From Embleya sp040605455 (GTDB lineage: Bacteria; Actinomycetota; Actinomycetes; Streptomycetales; Streptomycetaceae): a DNA stretch of 64,000 nt. The notes under the pieces were generated by a model. The model was not told the DNA's origin. It did not search any database and saw only the letters and a list, made by a program, of their open reading frames with translations. The stretch's first letter is position 1. Each line of letters opens with the position of its first letter. Of this stretch, positions 32,858 through 40,554 are shown piece after piece. The stretch spans positions 27,845 to 91,844 of the forward strand of contig NZ_JBEXCV010000015.1 of NCBI RefSeq assembly GCF_040605455.1, given 5' to 3'. The position numbers and the translations under genes are program-made.

Positions 32858-34680
32858 GGGTGCTGCTCGCGAAGCGCGTCGAGACCGTAGCGGGCGCTCA
32901 CGTCGAGGCCCTCGCCGTAGTGGTACTCCTCCAGCAGCGGCAGGATCTTGGTGCGCCAGGTCCGTTCGAGGCCGCCGTCGCGGTACACACCCGGCTTCAT
33001 CAGGTACGAGGGGCCGATGGCGAAGTCGGCGTCGTCGATGCGCGCGTTGAGAGTGTCGAGGAGATGTGCCGGTTCCGAATCCTTGCGCTCGCGCTTCAGC
33101 CAGCGCGCGAGCAGTCCGGCCGTCGGCTCGGTACGCGGGGCCAGTTCCACGAATGCGAAACGCCGCCGCATCGCGGCGTCGACCAAGGCGATCGACCGGT
33201 CGGCGGTGTTCATCGTGCCGATCACGAACAGGTTCGGCGGCAGCGCGAAGTCGTCCCCGGAGTAGGTGAGGCGGACGGACCTGGTCCGGTACTCCAGCAG
33301 GAAGTACAGCTCGCCGAAGACCTTCGCCAGATTGGCGCGGTTGATCTCGTCGATGATCAGGAAGTACGGGATGTGCCGGTTGCCCTCACGGGAGGCGAGG
33401 TCGGCGAGTTCGCGCAGCGGTCCCGCCGTCAGGCGGAAGGCGACCTCTCGCGTCTCGGGATCCGCCACGGGCCGGAATCCCTCGAAGAAGTCCTCGTAGG
33501 CGTATGACGGGTGGAACTGCACGATCTTGACCTGTTCCCGGCCACCGCCGAAGTACTCGGCCAGCTTCAGCGCCAGGTAGGTCTTTCCTGTTCCCGGCGG
33601 GCCGTAGAACACCAACTGCTGTTCGTCGATGAGCAGTTCACGGATCTCGTCCAGCCAGGCACGGTCGTGGACGAGGAGGGTCTCGGCAAGTGCCCCGGTG
33701 ATGTCCGGCAGCGACAGTTCCCGCTGCGTCGACTGTTCGGCGACGGGGGACCCACCGGCGCCATCGGTTGCCGGCGGGCCCGTGCGCTCCGTATGCCTGG
33801 CGAGCCCGTCCAGGGCGTCCAGGACACCGGTCAGGTCGACGACGTCATGCTGGACGGACAGTTTCTGCTGCACGGTCTCCGGCAGTTGTTCATACGCGTG
33901 GCTCCCCGGCACCCAGGAGACGGTCCTGCGCAGATTGGACAGCCCGTCCGGAGACGAGGTCTGCACGGCGGCGCCGGTGATCCGCCCGAGACGCAGCCCG
34001 CCGTCGTCGATCGTGGCCACGGTGTCGCCCACGCGCATCTGCGTCATGAACGCGTGCAGTTCGTCGACGAGGCCCCGCTTCTGGTGGTACGAGGTCGCGC
34101 CCTCGTACCCCTCCTCCACGTAGCGGCGCAGCACGCTCTTGGTCGGATCGGTCTCCTCCAGGCGCGGCAGGAGCGCGCCCGCGAGCGAGACGAAGCCCTC
34201 CTTCAGCCACAGCTGCCGCACCAGATTGTGCCCGGAGACATTGGAGCCGCGCACCAGCCATGCCTTGTGCGGGGCGCGCCAGCCGGTGGACAGATAGTCC
34301 GCGAGCGGGTGGCCCGCGGTGGTGCGCCAGGACTCCGGGCCGGAGGCGTCGTAGCCGTACACCAGCGCGGCGGCAGCCGACGAGGAGTTGCAGGTGATGT
34401 CCCGGGTCGCGACCCAACTCGGCGGCGTCTGCGGCCGGTCGGGATCGGCGGGTCCGTCGACGAACCCGCCGCTCGCGCGCAGATCCGCGCGGGTCCGGCG
34501 GGCGTGGTCACCGAGCCCGGGCCATGTCTTGGCGGACACGGTCGAACCCTCCTGCAGGAGGAATCTGTGTGTGCCATTCCCGCCGAACTCCGTGAGCAGA
34601 TGCCCACGCGCCTCGCCGCCGTCCTCGGAAAGCCTGATGTGGAACTCGGGGGTGCCGGGGAGGTGTTCGGGGTGCGGCAT
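32854..34680 (-). CDS. mcrB: McrB-type AAA+ GTPase with N-terminal DUF4357
   Basis: 608 residues; ATG at 34680 after AGGAAGG. Residues about 10-75 resemble DUF4357 (GGEARGHLLTEFGGNGTHRF, GSTVSAKTW). A middle region (about 90-290) probably recognises DNA. The AAA+ motor has Walker A FYGPPGTGKTYLALKLAEYF (near 355), Walker B IPYFLIIDEINRANLAKVFG, and the McrB signature VIGTMNTADRSIALVDAAMR followed by RRRFAFVEL. It powers translocation for mcrC cleavage. Two GTTGAC-type palindromes lie upstream. Confidence 0.93.
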   Translation of the reverse strand: MPHPEHLPGTPEFHIRLSEDGGEARGHLLTEFGGNGTHRFLLQEGSTVSAKTWPGLGDHARRTRADLRASGGFVDGPADPDRPQTPPSWVATRDITCNSSSAAAALVYGYDASGPESWRTTAGHPLADYLSTGWRAPHKAWLVRGSNVSGHNLVRQLWLKEGFVSLAGALLPRLEETDPTKSVLRRYVEEGYEGATSYHQKRGLVDELHAFMTQMRVGDTVATIDDGGLRLGRITGAAVQTSSPDGLSNLRRTVSWVPGSHAYEQLPETVQQKLSVQHDVVDLTGVLDALDGLARHTERTGPPATDGAGGSPVAEQSTQRELSLPDITGALAETLLVHDRAWLDEIRELLIDEQQLVFYGPPGTGKTYLALKLAEYFGGGREQVKIVQFHPSYAYEDFFEGFRPVADPETREVAFRLTAGPLRELADLASREGNRHIPYFLIIDEINRANLAKVFGELYFLLEYRTRSVRLTYSGDDFALPPNLFVIGTMNTADRSIALVDAAMRRRFAFVELAPRTEPTAGLLARWLKRERKDSEPAHLLDTLNARIDDADFAIGPSYLMKPGVYRDGGLERTWRTKILPLLEEYHYGEGLDVSARYGLDALREQHP

Positions 34681-34730
34681 GGGTGACCTTCCTGGGTGGG
34701 CGAGACCCGCGCGACCCCTGGATCATATGT

Positions 34731-34745
34731 GTTGACGCTGTCAAT
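34731..34745 (-). promoter_or_regulatory. GTTGACgctGTCAAT operator-like palindrome upstream of mcrB
   Basis: Eleven of 12 half-site bases fit the palindrome. Read toward mcrB it is ATTGACAGCGTCAAC followed by ACATATGATCC, so it sits just upstream of, or over, a likely -10 TATGAT. The arrangement suits repression of mcrBC. Confidence 0.55.
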
Positions 34746-34775
34746 TCACAATGCCCCTGAGGGTATGTCCAGTGC

Positions 34776-34790
34776 GTTGACATCGTCAAC
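34776..34790 (+). promoter_or_regulatory. Perfect GTTGACatcGTCAAC palindrome, with promoter toward 34863
   Basis: Read on the plus strand, TTGACA is followed after 17 nt by TAGCGT, a plausible -35/-10 pair for the sigma-like gene at 34863. The second half-site falls in the spacer. Centre-to-centre distance to the other palindrome is 45 bp. Confidence 0.6.
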
Positions 34791-34862
34791 GGAATCGTCT
34801 AGCGTACCCGTACGGCTGACTCGTCGGGAGGCTGTCGTCGTGGGACGTCTTGGGGGGAAACC

Positions 34863-35348
34863 ATGACCGAATGGGAACGGCGCACGATCGCAGCGGAGTT
34901 ACCGGCCGTCATCGAGAGGTTGAAGCGCTGCAGGTCCCGTACGGGCGTGGTCGATCAGCAGGCTTTCGCCCGGGAGGCGGACCGACTCGGTCTGAGAACC
35001 GACGAACAGCGGCGAAGGTTCCGCAACGGGCTCGCCGCCGTCGACATTCACGTGGACCCGGCGGGCACGCAACGGGCGAACCACCGCCCCGTGCCCGGCA
35101 CCCGGACCGGCTTCCGTGCTGATCGGCAAGGACTTTGAGGCACGCCTGCGGCATGTGCTGGAACAGCATTCACCGAGCGTGAGAGGCACATCCTCGTCAG
35201 GCGCATGGGGCTCGACGGCGCGGAGCCCGACACGCTGGGCGAGATCGGTGCGGTCTTCGGCGTCACCCGTGAGCGCATCCGCCAGGTCGAGAAGGAGGCC
35301 AAGCCGCAGTTCCACGATGAGCTTACGACTCGGGGATCGCATCCATGA
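34863..35348 (+). pseudogene. Sigma-factor-like gene interrupted by an in-frame stop
   Basis: The ATG at 34863 follows GGGGGG. The first 60 residues (AAELPAVIERLKRCRSRTG, VDQQAFAREADRLGLRTDEQ) resemble the small N-terminal domain of sigma-like regulators. A TGA occurs at 35136-35138. After it the same frame resumes with AFTERERHILVRRMGLDG and GVTRERIRQVEKEA, a sigma-70 region 4 helix-turn-helix, stopping at 35348. Just after the stop another frame reads KDFEARLRHVLEQ, which would fit ahead of region 4, so a small indel has probably broken the gene. Confidence 0.6.
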
Positions 35349-35865
35349 AGATTTCGTCCACGCGCTTGCCCGCCCACAGGGCACTGTGGCGGCGGTGGCC
35401 GATGAGCTGGAATCCGGCTCGGGTGTAGGCGCGGATGCCGGCGACGTTGGGCTCCAGAACGGTCAGGTACACGTTCTCCAAGCCCGCGTCCTCGAAGGCG
35501 TAGTCCAGAACGAGGCGCGTCGCGGGAGCTGCGAGCCCCCGCCCTCGACCTTCCTCTCCCAGGGCGATGAGGAACTCCGCCGCTGCGACAGGACGGTCGA
35601 TCGACAGAGTCGCTGTGCCAACAGGCAAAGGGCCGCCGGCGCGGTCCTGGCGAGCCGGGTCGTAGATCGTGAAGTGCGCGTTCTCCCCCGCGATCATGAC
35701 GTCGAGGCCCGCTCGCAGCCCTTCGCGCGTCTCAGGATCAACGCGGCCGTTGCCCCTCATGGACACGGGATCGTTGGTCCAACGCAGGTACACGTCCAAG
35801 AGATCGCGGCGCAGTGGGCCGATGGCGATGGTGTCCGTGGAGCGGAGTAGGTCGGGGCCGGTCAG
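35323..35865 (-). CDS. GNAT family N-acetyltransferase next to a lasso B2 protease
   Basis: The frame has no ATG or GTG near its N-terminus. Homology-like sequence (DTIAIGPLRRDLLDVYLRWTND) extends upstream of the first TTG at 35799 to a CTG at 35865. That CTG overlaps the stop of the preceding gene as CTGA, copying the NTGA overlaps seen elsewhere, so I take CTG as start; TTG at 35799 is the fallback. GNAT features: VGTATLSID, FLIALGEEGRGRGLAAPATR (acetyl-CoA loop) and NVAGIRAYTRAGFQLIGHRR. Lasso clusters with acetyltransferases (albusnodin type) are known, which suggests peptide acetylation, but no precursor is seen. Confidence 0.75.
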   Translation of the reverse strand: MTGPDLLRSTDTIAIGPLRRDLLDVYLRWTNDPVSMRGNGRVDPETREGLRAGLDVMIAGENAHFTIYDPARQDRAGGPLPVGTATLSIDRPVAAAEFLIALGEEGRGRGLAAPATRLVLDYAFEDAGLENVYLTVLEPNVAGIRAYTRAGFQLIGHRRHSALWAGKRVDEIFMDAIPES

Positions 35866-36263
35866 GTTCGCGATGGTGATCGCCTCCCGGGGATGCGCAG
35901 GACGGTGGTGTAGGCGGCGGTGTCCGCCGGTTCGTTGACGGGCTCCCCGGAGTCAGTGTGCTCGATCCACGCGTGCAGGCGGACCGGATCGGGTGCGATG
36001 CCCTGGCACCAGGTTGCCGAGTATCCCCGGAGCGCGAGCAATACCATCGCGGCGGTCGCCTGTTCCAGGCACACCGCTCGGGCGGGGCACCATCCGGCGG
36101 CGCGCCGGACGGCGTCGACGGATTCGGCGGCGGTCGCCGGATCCGCCGAGGGCACATGCCGAAGCACGTTCCAACGGGCCACGGCACGCACGGCTTTCAG
36201 GTGCCGGGCAAGGTATCGGTGGTGGGAGCCGCATCGGGTGATGGTCAGCACGGCAGCCATCAC
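35862..36263 (-). CDS. Lasso peptide biosynthesis B2 protein (transglutaminase-like peptidase)
   Basis: 133 residues (GTG at 36263 or ATG at 36260; no ribosome site). The second half fits the B2 leader-peptidase family: CPARAVCLEQATAAMVLLALRGYSA gives the catalytic Cys, LHAWIEHTDSGEPVNEPAD the His-containing segment. The first 50 residues are helical and less conserved. B2 cuts leader peptides of lasso precursors after a B1 (RRE) protein binds them. The minus strand upstream has neither a B1 gene, a cyclase nor a precursor; it runs into a helicase fragment, so this may be a severed cluster. Confidence 0.75.
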   Translation of the reverse strand: MMAAVLTITRCGSHHRYLARHLKAVRAVARWNVLRHVPSADPATAAESVDAVRRAAGWCPARAVCLEQATAAMVLLALRGYSATWCQGIAPDPVRLHAWIEHTDSGEPVNEPADTAAYTTVLRIPGRRSPSRT

Positions 36264-36267
36264 GAGG

Positions 36268-36741
36268 AAGGCCGTGGCGCGGAGTGGGCCCCTGCCCGTC
36301 GTCCGCCACTACTCCGGCAACAAGGACGTCGCGGACGACATCGCCACCATGGCAGCCCGACAGCCGCGGCACCGCATCGGCGTCATCGTCGGCTCGATGC
36401 GCACCGCTGCCGATCTGATGGGGCGTCTCGAACGCGCGGAACTCGCCCACCGGCCCCAGCTGTACAGCTCGGTGGACGCCTCGGGCCGCTACCGCGACCT
36501 CGACCTGGTCCGGCCCGGCGTCGTTCTCGTCCATCGTGCCAGCGTCAAGGGCCTCGACTTCGACACGGTCGTCATCGCCGACGCGGAGTCCGACTCCGCC
36601 ATCGACCCCACCTCGGCGGGGCTCCGCATGGCCTACTACGTGATGATCACCCGCGCGCGGGACCATCTGGTGCTGGGCTGGCAAGGGCGGCGGCTGCCGA
36701 GCCACTTGGAGGGCCTGACAGGAGTGTCCATGGCGCATTGA
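36268..36741 (+). pseudogene. C-terminal fragment of a UvrD/Rep-like helicase
   Basis: The plus frame contains RIGVIVGSMRTAADLMGRL, VVLVHRASVKGLDFDTVVIA (motif V) and GLRMAYYVMITRARDHLVL (motif VI), the C-terminal RecA domain of superfamily 1 helicases. No Walker A half exists upstream; the frame runs into the B2 gene on the other strand. It is a 5'-truncated relic, perhaps of an ATP-dependent helicase from a mobile or defence gene. Confidence 0.75.
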
Positions 36742-36809
36742 GCGCTCGGTTGTGCTCGCGGGTGCTTCGGGCCGACCGGAAGGACCGGACGCCGTTCCGG
36801 CCGACGCGA

Positions 36810-37262
36810 TCACGTGCGCGGTGTTCGCTCCGACAGCACGGCCCGCACGGTCTTGCCGCCGTGTGGATGGGGGACGACGTCCCAGTGGTCGACAAGGGCG
36901 GTGACGAGCGACAGGCCGCGCCCGCCGGTCCTGAGCGCGTCCGGTTCCGCGGCCGTCGCGTGGGGCGGGGGAGCGAGGCCCCCGCGAGCGTCGGTGACTT
37001 CGACGCGGAGGCGTCGGGCCGGCGGGTCGTAGACAAGCACGAGTCGGACGCGGCGGCCCGGCGGGCTGCCGTGGAGGACGGCGTTGGCGGCCAGCTCCGC
37101 GACGACGAGTTCGGCGCGCTCCGTGAGGTCCTGCGGCACACCCCAGGACCGCAGCTCGGCCACGGCGAGAAGTCGGGCGAGGCGGGCACCGCGCGGTGTG
37201 GAGGACAGCACGTGCGCGAAGGTGCGGGCTGGGGCGAAAAGTTGGCGAATCGCTCGGTCCAT
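36810..37262 (-). CDS. RsbW-like ATP-binding protein (anti-sigma-type HATPase)
   Basis: 150 residues from ATG at 37262. It is a compact GHKL ATPase: LTERAELVVAELAANAVLHG (N box), LRVEVTDARGG, GGRGLSLVTALVDHWDV (G boxes). These small kinases phosphorylate anti-sigma-antagonist-like partners in actinobacteria. Here it is divergent from an XRE/DUF397 pair, a very common Streptomyces arrangement of unclear physiology. Confidence 0.88.
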   Translation of the reverse strand: MDRAIRQLFAPARTFAHVLSSTPRGARLARLLAVAELRSWGVPQDLTERAELVVAELAANAVLHGSPPGRRVRLVLVYDPPARRLRVEVTDARGGLAPPPHATAAEPDALRTGGRGLSLVTALVDHWDVVPHPHGGKTVRAVLSERTPRT

Positions 37263-37434
37263 GGAGCCAGCGTGCGGCCGTCGTGCGTCTGGGGACCAGC
37301 GGGATGCCGCGTACGCGTAGTCAGCGTACGGGCACGAAGAGTGGACGGTACGGGTGATTTTCCGCCACGATGGGCGGTAGCCGGGGCAACTCGACAGGGC
37401 CGTGGTGATGCGGGCCTGGAGGAAGGGGCGGCTG

Positions 37435-38322
37435 ATGAACATCGTCGGAGTCGAAGGGGAGGCGGCCGGGGCCGTCGACGTGCGGGCGGTTCCGGTGGGG
37501 GAGTGGGAGCGGGAGCCTCATCCGTCCGACAGCCTGCGCACGTTCGGAGCCGTCGTCCAGGCACTGCGCGAGCACGCGGGCCTCAGCCGGGTCGACCTCG
37601 GCGCCCGGGTCCAGTACTCCAAGCACACGGTGGAGTCGGTGGAGTTGGGCCGCCGGATGCCGGACGAGGCGTTTGTGGAGCGCGCGGAGGAAGCCCTCGG
37701 CAACACCGGCGCACTGCGCAAGGCCGCCCGGCATCTCACGCGGGGAGAGGCGGGGCTCGCGGCGTGGTTCCGACGGTGGGCCCGGCTGGAGCGCGAGGCG
37801 GTGAGCCTGTGCACGTACGAATGCCGGTTGGTGCCGGGGTTGTTGCAGTCGGAGGCGTATGCGCGGGCGGTGTTCGACAACAGCATCCCTCTGCTGACCG
37901 ATGAGCAGACGGAGGCACAGGTCGCGGCCCGAATGGAGCGACAGACGATGATGCGGGAGCGGCCGACCGTGCCGTTCGGCTTCATCGTGGAGGAGTCCGT
38001 TTTCCGACGCGGACTGGGTGGGACGCAGGTGCAGTCGAGCATGCTGGACCATGTGCTTGAGCTCACCGCACCGCGCAATGTGACGCTTCAAGTGGTGTCG
38101 CTGGAACAGGAGTTCCATGGGTGTCTGGACGGGCCTATGCGCATCTTGGAGACCCTGGAGGGGCGGCGGCTCGGTTACTCCGAGGGGCAGCAGAACGGTC
38201 GTCTGATCTCCGACCCGAAAGAGATGATTCTGCTCTGCCGGCGCTATGACACACTGCGCTCACAGGCCTTGAATCCCAAGGAATCCAGGGATTTGCTGGA
38301 GCGACTGCGAGGAGAGCTGTGA
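37435..38322 (+). CDS. XRE-family regulator with DUF5753 domain
   Basis: 295 residues from ATG at 37435 (AAGGGGCGG upstream). The N-terminal helix-turn-helix is LREHAGLSRVDLGARVQYSK and VESVELGRRMPD. The C-terminal DUF5753 region reads YECRLVPGLLQSEAYARAVF, FGFIVEESVFRRGLGG and VSLEQEFHGCLDGPM. Such BldB-pathway-type regulators partner with the small DUF397 protein, whose start overlaps this stop (GTGA). Target promoters are unknown. Confidence 0.9.
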   Translation: MNIVGVEGEAAGAVDVRAVPVGEWEREPHPSDSLRTFGAVVQALREHAGLSRVDLGARVQYSKHTVESVELGRRMPDEAFVERAEEALGNTGALRKAARHLTRGEAGLAAWFRRWARLEREAVSLCTYECRLVPGLLQSEAYARAVFDNSIPLLTDEQTEAQVAARMERQTMMRERPTVPFGFIVEESVFRRGLGGTQVQSSMLDHVLELTAPRNVTLQVVSLEQEFHGCLDGPMRILETLEGRRLGYSEGQQNGRLISDPKEMILLCRRYDTLRSQALNPKESRDLLERLRGEL

Positions 38323-38510
38323 GCAGCGGTACGTCGGAACTCGCCTGGGCGAAGTCCAGCTACAGCGGCACCCAGGGCGACGACTGTGTGGAGGTCGCGA
38401 TCACCGAACAGGCGATCCACGTAAGAGACTCCAAGGACGTGACCCGCCCGGCGTTCGCCGTGGGTCGAGCCGAGTGGGTGCCGTTCGTACGGTGCGTGGC
38501 CGGGCGCTGA
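38319..38510 (+). CDS. DUF397 domain protein
   Basis: 63 residues starting with GTG at 38319. LAWAKSSYSGTQGDDCVEVA and IHVRDSKDVTRPAFAV are the DUF397 signature. It forms a cognate pair with the XRE/DUF5753 regulator, possibly as its antagonist (known for the family, not shown here). Followed by a strong terminator hairpin. Confidence 0.9.
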   Translation: MSSGTSELAWAKSSYSGTQGDDCVEVAITEQAIHVRDSKDVTRPAFAVGRAEWVPFVRCVAGR

Positions 38511-38518
38511 TTGACTTG

Positions 38519-38574
38519 CACGCCGCCTGACCCCACCCAAGGTTTGGTTAGGTCAGGCGGCGTGGCTCGTTTTG
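38519..38574 (+). terminator. Rho-independent terminator after the XRE/DUF397 pair
   Basis: CACGCCGCCTGACC (38519-38532) pairs perfectly with GGTCAGGCGGCGTG (38551-38564), an 18-nt loop, followed by GCTCGTTTTGT. It lies between convergent genes and may end transcription in both directions. Confidence 0.85.
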
Positions 38575-38633
38575 TGGCTCTTCGCAGTTGAGCCTGTGTC
38601 AGGCTGCGCACGCGGCCGGTGGTCGGCGCTCAC

Positions 38634-39887
38634 TCAGCTTTTCTCGTCGCGTTCCTCCTCGGCCTCGCGCCGACGGCGCGCTCGCACAGCGATCTCGCCG
38701 GAGAGCCTGCCCTTTACCGCGCCAGCCCGGTCGAGGGTCCCGCTGCCGAGGCTTTTGGCGGCTCCGACGCCCTTTGCTCCTGTCTCGCGCGCCTTGTCTC
38801 TCACCTCTGTGGCCGCCTCCACCCATCGTCTCGCCTCCGACGACTGGGGACCGGACTCAATGCCGAGCCGCCCGTGGAAGTCATGGACGCCGGTTATGAC
38901 ATGGTTGCTCGACTCGACCACGGCCGGGGACTTGGTCGGGTGCAGCAGCACCTTCGCGTTCGCCGTGCCGGCCGCCGCATTCATTCGGGCCACCAGGCGC
39001 TCGGTGCTCCGCGAGATGAGATCCAGCCGGTTCTGTCGGGCAGCCCGAAGCCCGAGACGATGGTTGTCCAGGTCATCCGGAGTCGCGTCCAGCACTCGGT
39101 CGAGTTCGAGCACGGCGATCGCGTCCTGCAGTTGGAAGCAGCGAGCCAGCACAGCGAGCCACTCCCGAGCTTTGGGCTCGGCTTCCTTGGCCGCCGCGGC
39201 GAGATCACCGATCTTGGTCTCGCGCTCCATCTTTTCCGCCAGCGCGTCGAGTTGACGCAACGCGTACACCTGGGTTGTCGCGATCGTCGTCGGTGCGTTC
39301 TGCACCTTCGACCACGTGACCTCGGAGACCCGGCCCACCTGCTTCCGGATGGTCATCGCCTCCTCGATCGCGAGGTCCACTGCGATCATGTTCGCCAACG
39401 CAGCGTCCTTCTGGGCGCGCAGCACGTCGTCGACCTTCTCGTCGATCGTGGCGAGATAGTCGGTGATCTCGTCCATGGCCTGTTGCATCGCAAACTGCGC
39501 CATGATGCCCGCAGCACCGGCGAGAGCCGCCGGGTTGCTCAGAAACAATCGGGGTGCCTGCGCGATCTCGACGAATCCCCTGATCTGGCCCTTCTTTCCT
39601 CTCACCACACCCGTGCTGAGACCCGTCTTCCGGCTGTGCCTCAGCCCGTACTTCCTGACAAGCTGTGCCGACTTCGGAGTCAGCTTCACCCAGTGACCGG
39701 AGTTGGCGGCGATCTCCGAACCCGCCTGTGCGACTGTGGATCCGGTACCGAAGACGGACTTGAGCCGTTGCAGTCCGAGGTCCTTCGACGACAGTCCCTC
39801 GGAGACGAGGAAGCGTTCGACATCCGTCGCATCCCCGATGACTGCCAGTCCATCACCATCACTGATCAGCTGGATCTCGTTGTCCAT
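38634..39887 (-). CDS. Uncharacterised 417-residue helical protein
   Basis: ATG at 39887 follows AGGAG. I do not recognise the family with confidence. The N-terminus (IQLISDGDGLAVIGDATDVE) looks like a small alpha/beta domain. Residues about 110-140 (NPAALAGAAGIMAQFAMQQA) are hydrophobic enough for a membrane helix or buried hairpin. The middle (DEITDYLATIDEKVDDVLRA and onward) is strongly helical and coiled-coil-like, and the end is Arg/Glu-rich. Codon use is normal for the window. It is flanked by terminators on both sides, so it is monocistronic. A defence or stress role is only suggested by location. Confidence 0.75.
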   Translation of the reverse strand: MDNEIQLISDGDGLAVIGDATDVERFLVSEGLSSKDLGLQRLKSVFGTGSTVAQAGSEIAANSGHWVKLTPKSAQLVRKYGLRHSRKTGLSTGVVRGKKGQIRGFVEIAQAPRLFLSNPAALAGAAGIMAQFAMQQAMDEITDYLATIDEKVDDVLRAQKDAALANMIAVDLAIEEAMTIRKQVGRVSEVTWSKVQNAPTTIATTQVYALRQLDALAEKMERETKIGDLAAAAKEAEPKAREWLAVLARCFQLQDAIAVLELDRVLDATPDDLDNHRLGLRAARQNRLDLISRSTERLVARMNAAAGTANAKVLLHPTKSPAVVESSNHVITGVHDFHGRLGIESGPQSSEARRWVEAATEVRDKARETGAKGVGAAKSLGSGTLDRAGAVKGRLSGEIAVRARRRREAEEERDEKS

Positions 39888-39990
39888 CGCCCGCTCCTGA
39901 AGTGGCTTCTCGTAGTTGAGGGTGGTCGGGGTGCACGCGGCGATCGCCGGGCAGGGACCGAGGTTTACCGTCGGGCGCTGATCGGCATGA

Positions 39991-40033
39991 ACGTCGCCTG
40001 ATACCACCGAAGTTCGGTGGTGTCAGGCGACGT
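39991..40033 (-). terminator. Long hairpin between the kinase region and the 417-aa gene
   Basis: The arm starting ACGTCGCCTGA and the arm ending TCAGGCGACGT pair over about 20 bp, with one mismatch and a short loop around TTCGG. It overlaps the end of the frameshifted gene at 40023 and should stop transcription from the kinase locus. Confidence 0.8.
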
Positions 40034-40554
40034 AACCCATTCTGCCTTTGCCTCGGTTTGCCGCGTCGGTCATCAGGCACTTTGCCGGCGGTTCCGGCCA
40101 TTGAATCCAGGCGCAGACCATGAGCTTTCCTGTGTTGCTGACGCCTGTCGCCCCGGCCGGGGAGCAGAACGAGCCGCTATGTACCGTCCCGACGCTGCCG
40201 CCGCCGGTTGACCCGCTGCCGCCGGTTGAGGAAGTGCTTCCCGTGCTGGCCCGCCGGTGGTCGACGTACTGCGGCAGATTGAAGTGCTGGTTCCTCTGGT
40301 CGTGGAACTTCCTCCCGTGCCGCCGCGCCAGGGGCCGGAGCGGCGGACGGCTCGCCCTCACCGCGCTTGGGAACCCTTGGTCTCGTCCCGGGCGCGTAGC
40401 CGAGGGCCGCGCGGTTGATAAAGCGGTCACCGAGGTCGCGAACAGGCGTGGACTTCGGCTTCTGCACCACGCTTTTCGCCGTGGACTTCTTCGGGCGGCC
40501 TTCTTGCCGACCGCGCGCCCAGGTGGTTCCGGACCAGGCCGAGCCACAGGCCAA
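40023..40554 (-). pseudogene. Frameshifted small protein downstream of the kinase
   Basis: High third-position GC supports one frame from 40554 to about 40350 (TPVRDLGDRFINRAALGYAP) and a second from about 40345 to 40023. The second reads KFHDQRNQHFNLPQYVDHR, then a Ser/Thr/Gly linker and GSFCSPAGATGVSNTGKLMV, a small Cys-containing C-terminal module seen in actinobacterial secreted or surface proteins. Together they look like one gene broken by an indel near 40345, or a misread homopolymer. It overlaps the kinase 3' end. Confidence 0.5.

Noticed and set aside
35828..35839. GTGTCCGTG after ATG matches the first nine bases of the mini-CRISPR spacer, like a seed with an AWG PAM
   Set aside because: A 9-mer match is expected by chance in 64 kb on two strands with this base composition, and the match ends at once.
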